Assembly (NCBI RefSeq): GCF_044759095.2
Contig: NZ_JBIYSM020000039.1
Coordinates: forward strand, 1 to 44,506
DNA length: 44,506 nt
Direction of reading: 5' to 3'
Origin: JBIYSM02 sp044759095
GTDB lineage: Bacteria > Bacillota > Bacilli > Brevibacillales > Brevibacillaceae
Part shown: piece by piece, positions 7,990 to 14,218 of the stretch
Position numbering within the stretch: the first letter of the stretch is position 1
Layout: every line of letters begins with the position of its first letter
Notes under the pieces: generated by a model
The model's input: the letters and a program-made list of their open reading frames with translations, nothing else
What the model was told of the DNA's origin: nothing
Database searches by the model: none
Made by a program: the position numbers and the translations under genes

Positions 7990-9021
7990 ATGCGACGCCG
8001 TTTGAAACCGTTCCGCATGCTGATCATCGGCATGGCGGTGATCCTCGGGCTGCTTCCCGCCAGTCCGACTCACGCGCATTCGGGCGTGGAAACGACCCTT
8101 AGCGCCTTTGCGGACATCAAAGGACACTGGGCGGCAGGCGAAATTGGTGACATGGTGCAAAAAGGAATCGTCCAAGGGTTTCCAGACGGCAGATTCCGAC
8201 CGGATCAGCCGATTACACAGGAACAGTTCATGACGCTGGTACAACGGATGCTCCCGTCATTCCCGGGACGAGAATTTGACGAATATACCCGCGAAACCTA
8301 CTTGTCCGCGGTAAAAGGACGCTGGTCCGAGAAAGCCTACACCAACCTGCTGGCGGCAGGGATTATCGCCTACGGGAAGCCCGATGGGAAAATAAGTCGG
8401 GTGGAGGCGGCGCGAATTCTGTTGGCGGCGCTGGCGAGTCAGTCGGAAGGGGAAAAGTACCGCGGCACCAAGGCGCAGTTTTTTACAGATATCCACGTCT
8501 CTGACGAATATGAAGTGATTACCGTCTACCCGATCTATAAGCTGGGGATGATGACGGGATTCCCGGACGGGACGTTTCAGCCGGAGGGAATGCTGACCCG
8601 TGCCCAGTCTGTTGTGCTGTTGAAGCGGCTGCAGCAGAAAATCAAGGAGCTGTATCCTGCTAACGTGGATGCGTCCGCCAAGCAGGCGATGATCGCGGCG
8701 GTGAAAACCTTCGTGGAAGATGTGATGGATCAACGGAAGATTCGCCGGTTTGACGAGCTAGTCAAGTATGTCCAGGAGAATAAGCTGCCGGTATCCCAGA
8801 AGTTTCTCGAAGAGCATTTTGTCTTCATGAAATATGAAGCAACCGACTACATCAGCTTCCCGCAGTTCAACGAGCTTCTCTACTTCGCTCGAATCACAGA
8901 CAACAAGTACCGTATGACCGTTCAGTACTACTCCGGCGAGCTGGGTGGCAGCGTCGACAGAACCTTTTACCTGTCTTCCCAAGATGGTAAGGCATTTCAA
9001 TTGATCGGAAAAAACGAATAA
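7990..9021 (+). CDS. Secreted SLH-domain protein
   Basis: A 343-residue exported protein. Residues 1-30 form a Sec signal peptide (basic MRRRLKPFR, hydrophobic core, cleavage probably after THA or AHS). Three SLH modules follow: FADIKGHWAAGEI...GFPDGRFRPDQPITQEQF (about 39-88), a degenerate one (about 105-145, AYGKPDGKISRVEAARIL), and FTDIHVSDEYEVITVYP...GFPDGTFQPEGMLTRAQ (about 160-212). SLH triplets usually bind pyruvylated secondary cell wall polysaccharide. The remaining 125 residues (mixed helix and strand, ending in a QYYSGELGGSVDRTFYLSSQDGKAF sheet region) may be an NTF2-like domain, which is a guess. ATG 7990 is preceded by AAAGGGGG at 7974-7980. Too small to be the main S-layer protein; a wall-anchored accessory protein is more likely. 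Confidence 0.85.
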   Translation: MRRRLKPFRMLIIGMAVILGLLPASPTHAHSGVETTLSAFADIKGHWAAGEIGDMVQKGIVQGFPDGRFRPDQPITQEQFMTLVQRMLPSFPGREFDEYTRETYLSAVKGRWSEKAYTNLLAAGIIAYGKPDGKISRVEAARILLAALASQSEGEKYRGTKAQFFTDIHVSDEYEVITVYPIYKLGMMTGFPDGTFQPEGMLTRAQSVVLLKRLQQKIKELYPANVDASAKQAMIAAVKTFVEDVMDQRKIRRFDELVKYVQENKLPVSQKFLEEHFVFMKYEATDYISFPQFNELLYFARITDNKYRMTVQYYSGELGGSVDRTFYLSSQDGKAFQLIGKNE

Positions 9022-9041
9022 AAAGTAAACAGAGAGACGAA

Positions 9042-9240
9042 GGTACGGAAAAACGGGCAAAGTGAAGGCGGCCAAACCAGAATCGGCAATCAGGCAGTCA
9101 GGTGATATTCCGTACCCTTACTCTGGGACCCTACGCTAGCAGGTCGTCACAGCTCGCGGGTAGCTTGAGAGAATCGGTCCCTCTACAAAACATTGGTTTC
9201 TCAACAAACTGAGAGTAAGGAGCGAACCCTTACTCTTTTT
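9042..9240 (+). ncRNA. Candidate structured RNA with alternative terminator pairing
   Basis: This 226-bp intergenic stretch holds nested complementary segments. GGTACGGAA (9042-9050) pairs with TTCCGTACC (9108-9116). GGGACC (9125-9130) pairs with GGTCCC (9176-9181). AGAGTAAGG (9212-9220) can pair perfectly with CCTTACTCT upstream (9116-9124) or downstream (9228-9236), and the second pairing is followed by TTTTTAT, forming an intrinsic terminator. The two pairings exclude each other, as in an attenuator, but no plus-strand gene follows. It may therefore be a stand-alone RNA or a regulated 3' end of the SLH mRNA. I recognise no known riboswitch class. Confidence 0.4.
9212..9240 (+). terminator. 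Intrinsic terminator between converging genes
   Basis: AGAGTAAGG and CCTTACTCT form a 9-bp perfect stem with a 7-nt loop, followed by TTTTTAT on the plus strand. On the minus strand no U-run follows, so it mainly serves the SLH-side transcript. Confidence 0.75.
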
Positions 9241-9247
9241 ATCTTTC

Positions 9248-10534
9248 CTACGCGGACAAATCGGATTGGGCAGACGTCTTTCGTTTCTCCCAGATCCACA
9301 ACGAGGCGACGATCACCAGCGGATACAATGCCGACCAACCGAGAAACGGGTAGAGTCCGATGGTCACCACAAGAGAGATCCACGCGGCAATCTTGCCGAT
9401 TTTGCTTTCTTTCAGCAGCCGCACACCGGCGAAGCAGCCCCCGATGTAGGTGGCGAAAAATGTCGCGTTCGGCAGTTCAATCAGCCGGGCAAGGTCGATC
9501 CAGCCGCAGGCGAGAACCGTGAGCACCAAGGCGAAGCAAAGGGTCAAAAAGCTTAATCCGCCGATGGGTGTTCGATGGGTGGGATGCAGCTTTCCGAACC
9601 ACTTCGGGGCGATGCCTTCTTTGGACAGGGAGTAGGCGATCCGGGACGCGGCACTGATGTAGGCGTTGGCGGTGGCGATACATATGAACAGGGCAGTCAC
9701 GGCTACGATCCACCCGCCTGCAGGACCGAGGGAAAGCTGCACCATCACGCTAAGGGATGCCTCCGACAAGCCGTTGCCGTAGCTGTGGGTGGCGACAGTC
9801 ATGAAGGCAACACCAAAGTATAGAAGTGCCACGATGCCTGCACTCCAGAGCACGCCCTTTATGGCATTTTTCTGCGGGTCGACAAACTCCTCGGAGAGAT
9901 GGGTGACCGCCTCCCAACCGATGAAGCACCAGAACAGCAAACCTGCTGCCTGTACGACGCTCAGCCAGCCGTTCGGCACGAACGGGGTAAAGTGGACTGA
10001 ATCATAGTGCGGCAGCGAGGTGGCGATTGCCAGCAGCAGGATCGCCAAGATGAGCGAGACCACAATCGTCTGTACTTTGCCCGCGAGCTGGAGTCCAAAG
10101 AGGTTCATGGTCAGAACCGTGATCAAAATCAATGCGGCTGTTATATACACCTGTACATCGCCCCACTGCAGCAGCACGGAGACGTACTTGGACCCGGTGA
10201 CCGACAATATGGGCGCACCGATCGGCACAGACAACAGGAAAAACCAGCCGACCATATTGCCGAAGCGATCGCCATACGCGAGCCGCACGAAGTGGGACAC
10301 ACCCCCGGAACTGGGATAACGGGCTGAGAGCAAACCCATCGTAATCGCCATCGGGATCACCAGGACGGACATGACCAGCCAGGCAAGGATGGAAGCAGGT
10401 CCCGCTTTTTCAGCCGCCAATCCGGGGATCAGCAGTATGCCCGAACCAATGACCGCCCCGATATACAAAGCGACAATCTGCGGAAAAGACAGCGTCTTTT
10501 CTAGGCCAGCCGTTTTCGCTGACGCATTCTCCAT
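9248..10534 (-). CDS. APC-superfamily amino acid permease or exporter
   Basis: A 428-residue polytopic membrane protein with about 12 helices. The N-terminal signature of the amino acid-polyamine-organocation superfamily is clear: FPQIVALYIGAVIGSGILLIPG (about residues 17-38), where the unwound GSG segment of helix 1 binds the substrate amine/carboxylate. Helix 6 carries LLFWCFIGWEAVTHLSEE, and the middle has ANAYISAASRIAYSLSKEGIAP. The RBS (GAGAGGG) lies about 7 bases before the ATG on the minus strand. It is divergent from a LysR-type regulator across a 135-bp region, the classic arrangement for a regulated exporter or permease. The substrate cannot be read from sequence; an amino acid is likely, and the divergent LysR gene slightly favours export. 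Confidence 0.85.
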   Translation of the reverse strand: MENASAKTAGLEKTLSFPQIVALYIGAVIGSGILLIPGLAAEKAGPASILAWLVMSVLVIPMAITMGLLSARYPSSGGVSHFVRLAYGDRFGNMVGWFFLLSVPIGAPILSVTGSKYVSVLLQWGDVQVYITAALILITVLTMNLFGLQLAGKVQTIVVSLILAILLLAIATSLPHYDSVHFTPFVPNGWLSVVQAAGLLFWCFIGWEAVTHLSEEFVDPQKNAIKGVLWSAGIVALLYFGVAFMTVATHSYGNGLSEASLSVMVQLSLGPAGGWIVAVTALFICIATANAYISAASRIAYSLSKEGIAPKWFGKLHPTHRTPIGGLSFLTLCFALVLTVLACGWIDLARLIELPNATFFATYIGGCFAGVRLLKESKIGKIAAWISLVVTIGLYPFLGWSALYPLVIVASLWIWEKRKTSAQSDLSA

Positions 10535-10605
10535 TTGAAATCCCTCTCTTTGCTAAACGTAGATGTGATCGATAGATCAAGTGTAGCATAGACGTGCGTA
10601 TCGGC

Positions 10606-10620
10606 ATTATCTATAATAAT
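10606..10620. promoter_or_regulatory. Probable LysR operator between the divergent genes
   Basis: ATTAT-N5-ATAAT is a perfect inverted repeat containing the T-N11-A core of LysR-type binding sites (TTATCTATAATAA at 10607-10619). It lies 50 bp before the LysR gene in the divergent promoter region. A second GATC-rich dyad (about 10567-10578) and TGATCA (10620-10625) may be part of the same operator. Confidence 0.45.
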
Positions 10621-10669
10621 TGATCATATACATCGGTATTTCCGATTTTAAACAGGGGAGAGAAGAGGC

Positions 10670-11560
10670 ATGGACACCCGTTACTTGCAAACATTTCGTG
10701 AGGTGGCCAAATGGCAAAGCTTTACGCGGGCTGCCGAGGTTCTGGGCTACGCTCAATCGAGCGTCACGACGCAGATTCAAAATCTGGAGAACGAATTCGG
10801 CGTCACCCTGTTTGAGCGCTGGGGGCGGAAAATTCGCTTGACCCATGCCGGTGAACTATTGCTTGGTTACAGCGAACAGCTGTTGGCGGTGTTGGAGGAA
10901 GCGAGAGTAAGCCTGTCTGAACAGTCGCAGATGGCTGGTACGTTGACGATCGGCACTGTAGAATCGTTAGCCGCCTTTTACCTGCCCCCGTACTTGCAGC
11001 GGTTTCGGCAGGAGCATCCCAAGATGAAGGTGCTGCTCCACCCTGGCATCTGCAGCGAGCTTCGTCAAGGGGTAAAGGACGGAACGTTTGATTTTGTGGT
11101 CGTGCTTGACTGGCTGCAAACCCACCCGGATCTCACCTGCATCAACCTCGGGGAAGTAGAGTTGGTTGTGATTGCCGCACCTGATCATCGACTCACCCAA
11201 AAACAGCGGGTTACTGCGACTGATTTTGCCGGGGAGAACTGGATTTTTACAGAGGCTGGCTGCAGCTACCGGTCGATGATGGAACAAGTGCTCCGGGACG
11301 CCGACACTCCGATCGAAACCTCGCTGGAGTTTGGCAGTCTCGAGGCCATCAAGCAGTGCGTGGCCTATGGGTTGGGCATCGCACTTGTACCGCGGCTGGC
11401 AGTGATGGATGAGGTCGAAAAAGGAAAGCTGGCGGTGCTTCCTTTTTCCCACCCCGACATACGCGTCTACAAGCAGCTTGTCTACCACAAAAAGAAATGG
11501 ATGCCGCAAGCGCTTCGGAGGTTTCTTGACATGTTGACGGATGAAGCCGGTTCGGTATAA
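10670..11560 (+). CDS. LysR-family transcriptional regulator
   Basis: A 296-residue LysR-type regulator. The winged helix-turn-helix occupies residues 1-60 (MDTRYLQTFREVAKWQSFTRAAEVLGYAQSSVT..., LFERWGRKIRLTHAG), followed by a linker helix and a periplasmic-binding-protein-like effector domain from about residue 91 (TLTIGTVESLAAFYLPPYL). RBS GGGGAGAGAAG precedes ATG 10670. It is transcribed divergently from the APC permease and probably controls it, and itself, through the operator between them, with an amino acid-like ligand as coinducer (inference). Its 3' end contains the promoter of the next unit, which starts 76 bp downstream. Confidence 0.9.
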   Translation: MDTRYLQTFREVAKWQSFTRAAEVLGYAQSSVTTQIQNLENEFGVTLFERWGRKIRLTHAGELLLGYSEQLLAVLEEARVSLSEQSQMAGTLTIGTVESLAAFYLPPYLQRFRQEHPKMKVLLHPGICSELRQGVKDGTFDFVVVLDWLQTHPDLTCINLGEVELVVIAAPDHRLTQKQRVTATDFAGENWIFTEAGCSYRSMMEQVLRDADTPIETSLEFGSLEAIKQCVAYGLGIALVPRLAVMDEVEKGKLAVLPFSHPDIRVYKQLVYHKKKWMPQALRRFLDMLTDEAGSV

Positions 11561-11561
11561 T
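11534..11561 (+). promoter_or_regulatory. Sigma-A promoter of the methyltransferase/ahcY unit
   Basis: TTGACG (11534-11539) and consensus TATAAT (11556-11561) with a 16-bp spacer, inside the last codons of the LysR gene. It would give a 5' leader of about 70 nt before 11637. I see no S-box (SAM riboswitch) signature in that leader. Confidence 0.6.
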
Positions 11562-11636
11562 GTGTTAATGTCACGAAAACATATTGGAATAGTGTGATTT
11601 TCGTTCCCTCTTTTTGACAGAGAAGGAGTATACACC

Positions 11637-12287
11637 ATGAGTACACATGATTTTACCGAATTGTTCGATCAATGGGCCCCTGTCTACGACGAGACGGTCC
11701 ACGACTCGGAAGGGGAGTACAACGAAGTGTTTGCAGGCTACGACCAGATCCTCGCCGAGGTCGTGAAGCGCATTCCCCCCGGTGCGAAGGACGTGCTCGA
11801 AATTGGCGTCGGAACAGGCAACCTGTCGCGATTGCTGGCGGATGCTGGCTATCGCGTCATTGGTGTGGAGCCATCCGAACAGATGAGACAGCAGGTAGCG
11901 GCCAAACATCTGGCCATTGACTTAAGAGAAGGGCACTTTCTGCAGCTGCCTCTTGGCGCGGAAGAGCGCGTGGACGCCATCGTCAGCACTTATGCGTTTC
12001 ATCATCTGACACTCGTGGAGAAACGAGAGGCGCTCTCTACGATGAAGCAGCTGCTGCGTCCTGAGGGCGTCATCGTCTTCGCAGATACCTGCTATGAGAG
12101 CGAAGCGAGCAGAGCCGAGGTATTTGCCCGCGTTCGTGCCCAGCAAAAAGAGAACCTGCTCCGCGATCTGGAAACGGAGTTTTACGAGCTGCACGAAGAT
12201 CTGCGAGAAGCGTTCGCACAAGCGGGTTTATCCGTATCGTTCACACGGATGAACCGCTTTGTCTGGCTGATGTTGGCAAGGTTGTGA
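11637..12287 (+). CDS. yrrT: Class I SAM-dependent methyltransferase (YrrT-like)
   Basis: A 216-residue Rossmann-type methyltransferase. Motif I is VLEIGVGTGNLSRLLADAGYRVIGVEPSEQM (about residues 52-82), with the acidic residue of VEPS for the SAM ribose. Later come an AIVSTYAFHHLT motif (about 113-124) and a GVIVFADTCY strand. The N-terminus (FTELFDQWAPVYDETV) and the C-terminal FTRMNRFVWLM match YrrT of Bacillus subtilis as I remember it; that gene lies with mtnN, mccA and mccB in a methionine-to-cysteine operon. Here the neighbour is ahcY, 66 bp downstream, so both genes connect to S-adenosylhomocysteine. The methyl acceptor is unknown. ATG 11637 has AGAAGGAG at 11620-11627, with ATACACC between. 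Confidence 0.8.
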   Translation: MSTHDFTELFDQWAPVYDETVHDSEGEYNEVFAGYDQILAEVVKRIPPGAKDVLEIGVGTGNLSRLLADAGYRVIGVEPSEQMRQQVAAKHLAIDLREGHFLQLPLGAEERVDAIVSTYAFHHLTLVEKREALSTMKQLLRPEGVIVFADTCYESEASRAEVFARVRAQQKENLLRDLETEFYELHEDLREAFAQAGLSVSFTRMNRFVWLMLARL

Positions 12288-12352
12288 TAAGATAAAGAGT
12301 GAGTGTCTCAGTAAATCCACGTAGTGTTGCCACTAAGAAGGAGGTTCTTTTC

Positions 12353-13612
12353 GTGAACATGGTTTCTGAAAGCATCGTAAAAGATATGTCCCTGGCCCCT
12401 AACGGCCATCTGAAAATCGACTGGGTAAAGGAACACATGCCGGTCCTGAACCGCATTCGTGAGCGCTTTGAACAGGAAAAACCGTTCGCGGGCCTGAAAG
12501 TAGCCATCTCGCTTCACCTGGAAGCAAAGACCGCTTACCTGGCAAAAGTGGTTCAAGCGGGCGGCGCGGAAGTAACCATCACCGGTTCCAATCCGTTGTC
12601 CACACAGGATGACGTATGCGCAGCGCTGGTGGAAGACGGCATCCGCGTATTTGCCAAGTACAACCCTTCTCCGGAAGAGTACAAGGAGCACCTGATCAAA
12701 ACGCTGGAAACCCGCCCGGATCTCATCATCGACGACGGCGGCGATCTGGTTACCATTCTGCACAGCGAGCGCCGTGATCTCTTGAGCCAGGTGCGCGGCG
12801 GCGCGGAGGAGACGACAACCGGTATCCTTCGCCTGAAAGCCCTGGAGAAAGAGGGGAAGCTGGAATTCCCGATGGTCGCTGTAAACGACGCATTCTGCAA
12901 ATACCTGTTTGACAACCGCTACGGTACCGGCCAATCCGTTTGGGACGGCATTAACCGTACGACCAACCTCGTTGTGGCGGGGAAAACGGTAGTCGTTGTC
13001 GGCTACGGCTGGTGCGGCAAAGGTGTAGCCATGCGTGCCAAAGGCCTGGGTGCCAAAGTAATCGTTACGGAGATTGACGCGATCAAGGCGATCGAAGCGT
13101 ACATGGACGGTTTTGAAGTCATGCCGATGAGCGAAGCGGCCAAGCACGGCGACTACTTTGTGACCGTAACCGGAAACCGCGACGTCATCCGCAAAGAGCA
13201 CTTCGAAGTGATGAAAGACGGAGCGATCCTTTCCAACGCAGGCCACTTTGATGTCGAAGTGAACAAAGTGGAACTGGAAGCGCTGTCGACTTCCAAGCGT
13301 GTCGTTCGCAAAGACATTGAGGAATTTGTCATGGCAGACGGTCGAAAATTGTACCTGTTGGCAGAAGGGCGACTGGTCAACCTGGCTGCAGGCGACGGTC
13401 ACCCGGCAGAAATCATGGACATGACCTTTGCTTTGCAAGCCGTTTCGCTGGAATATGTAAACAAGCATTACGAATCCATCGGCAAGCGCGTACTCAACGT
13501 GCCGTACGAGCTGGACGAGACTGTTGCCCGTTATAAACTGGAGGCGCTGGGCGTGTCCATCGACAAGCTGACCGAGGAACAAAAAGCATATTTGGACAGC
13601 TGGGTCGAATAA
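12353..13612 (+). CDS. ahcY: Adenosylhomocysteinase (S-adenosylhomocysteine hydrolase), short type
   Basis: Predicted to hydrolyse S-adenosylhomocysteine reversibly to adenosine and homocysteine with tightly bound NAD, which relieves product inhibition of methyltransferases. The 419-residue protein shows the N-terminal substrate region (SLHLEAKTAYLAKVVQAGGAEV), DDGGDLV (about 133-139), VNDAFCKYLFDNRYGTGQSVWDGINRTTN (about 182-210), the NAD loop GYGWCGKG (217-224), and the SNAGHFDVEV and HPAEIMDMTFALQA motifs. It ends DSWVE and lacks the C-terminal Lys...Tyr-Arg-Tyr tail of the long bacterial and eukaryotic enzymes, resembling the archaeal and Thermotoga type. The start is GTG 12353, 8 bases after AAGGAGG (12338-12344); ATG 12359 is a weaker alternative. 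Bacillus subtilis instead uses MtnN plus LuxS. Confidence 0.93.
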   Translation: MNMVSESIVKDMSLAPNGHLKIDWVKEHMPVLNRIRERFEQEKPFAGLKVAISLHLEAKTAYLAKVVQAGGAEVTITGSNPLSTQDDVCAALVEDGIRVFAKYNPSPEEYKEHLIKTLETRPDLIIDDGGDLVTILHSERRDLLSQVRGGAEETTTGILRLKALEKEGKLEFPMVAVNDAFCKYLFDNRYGTGQSVWDGINRTTNLVVAGKTVVVVGYGWCGKGVAMRAKGLGAKVIVTEIDAIKAIEAYMDGFEVMPMSEAAKHGDYFVTVTGNRDVIRKEHFEVMKDGAILSNAGHFDVEVNKVELEALSTSKRVVRKDIEEFVMADGRKLYLLAEGRLVNLAAGDGHPAEIMDMTFALQAVSLEYVNKHYESIGKRVLNVPYELDETVARYKLEALGVSIDKLTEEQKAYLDSWVE

Positions 13613-13650
13613 GCCGCAAAATCGGTATTTTCCCGCTGAAAAAATCAACG

Positions 13651-13687
13651 AAAAAATCCTGCTTACAAATGCAGGATTTTTTTTTAT
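13651..13687 (+). terminator. Intrinsic terminator after ahcY
   Basis: AAAAAATCCTGC pairs with GCAGGATTTTTT around a short loop and runs into a long T tract. The T tract also merges with the -10 of the mraZ promoter, so the accessory block ends exactly where the dcw cluster starts. Confidence 0.85.
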
Positions 13688-13690
13688 AAT
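13662..13690 (+). promoter_or_regulatory. Promoter of mraZ and the dcw cluster
   Basis: Consensus TATAAT at 13685-13690 with CTTACA at 13662-13667 and a 17-bp spacer. The -35 lies in the loop of the ahcY terminator. Transcription would start near 13697, directly before the AAGTGG repeats. Confidence 0.55.
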
Positions 13691-13704
13691 GATGAATAGT
13701 AGCC

Positions 13705-13752
13705 AAGTGGGGAAAAGTGGGGGAAAGTGGAGACCTTCGGGGGGAAAGTGGG
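13705..13752 (+). promoter_or_regulatory. Probable MraZ operator: AAGTGG direct repeats at a 10-bp period
   Basis: AAGTGG starts at 13705, 13715, 13725 and 13746. A degenerate CTTCGG sits at 13735, between the third and last copies, so the phase is 10, 10, 10 and 11 bp. MraZ proteins are known to bind G-rich direct repeats spaced by about one helical turn just upstream of mraZ and to repress their own operon. The array lies between the predicted transcription start and the mraZ start codon. Confidence 0.7.
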
Positions 13753-13762
13753 GGGAACGGGC

Positions 13763-14194
13763 GTGTTCATGGGTGAATATCAGCACAGCATCGATGATAA
13801 GGGACGCCTGACCATTCCCGCCAAATTCCGTGAAGGACTCGGGCAATCCTTTGTTGTTACCCGCGGCTTGGATCAGTGTTTGTTTGTTTACCCCATGGAT
13901 GAGTGGAAAGCGCTGGAGGAGCGGCTCAAGTCTCTCCCGTTCACCAAAGCGGATGCTCGCGCATTTACGCGCTTTTTCTTCTCGGGAGCTACCGAATGCG
14001 AGTGGGATAAGCAGGGAAGGGTAAATATACCGCCAACCTTGAGGGAGCATGCCGGCATCCAAAAAGAGTGCGTCGTGATCGGCGTATCCAACCGCGTTGA
14101 GATCTGGAGCAAGGAGAAGTGGGAATCCTACTTCGAAGGTGCCGAAGACTCGTTCAGCGAAATCGCCGAGAAGCTGGTGGATTTTGGATTTTAA
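13763..14194 (+). CDS. mraZ: Transcriptional regulator MraZ
   Basis: First gene of the dcw cluster. MraZ is an AbrB-fold DNA-binding protein that forms rings and usually represses its own operon. The 143 residues carry the two characteristic MraZ repeats: GEYQHSIDDKGRLTIPAKFR (about 4-23) and SGATECEWDKQGRVNIPPTLREHA (about 75-98), each with the D-x-x-G-R signature. I chose GTG 13763, 7 bases after GGGGG, because it gives the MFMGEY start and the 143-residue length of the Bacillus protein; ATG 13769 is the alternative. The AAGTGG repeats directly upstream are its likely target. rsmH follows after 24 bp. Confidence 0.95.
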   Translation: MFMGEYQHSIDDKGRLTIPAKFREGLGQSFVVTRGLDQCLFVYPMDEWKALEERLKSLPFTKADARAFTRFFFSGATECEWDKQGRVNIPPTLREHAGIQKECVVIGVSNRVEIWSKEKWESYFEGAEDSFSEIAEKLVDFGF

Positions 14195-14218
14195 CTTGTG
14201 GCATCGGGAGTGACTTCA

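Noticed and set aside
9042..9116. c-di-GMP or other known riboswitch
   Set aside because: GGCAAA-like strings occur, but the order of conserved blocks does not fit any class I can recall, and no plus-strand gene follows.
11562..11636. SAM riboswitch before yrrT-ahcY
   Set aside because: The 70-nt leader lacks the S-box core and a terminator and is too short.
12308..14062. 584-codon open frame on the minus strand across ahcY and mraZ
   Set aside because: It is antisense to two clear genes, has no RBS and no recognisable domain; the codon bias of the plus-strand genes keeps the frame open.
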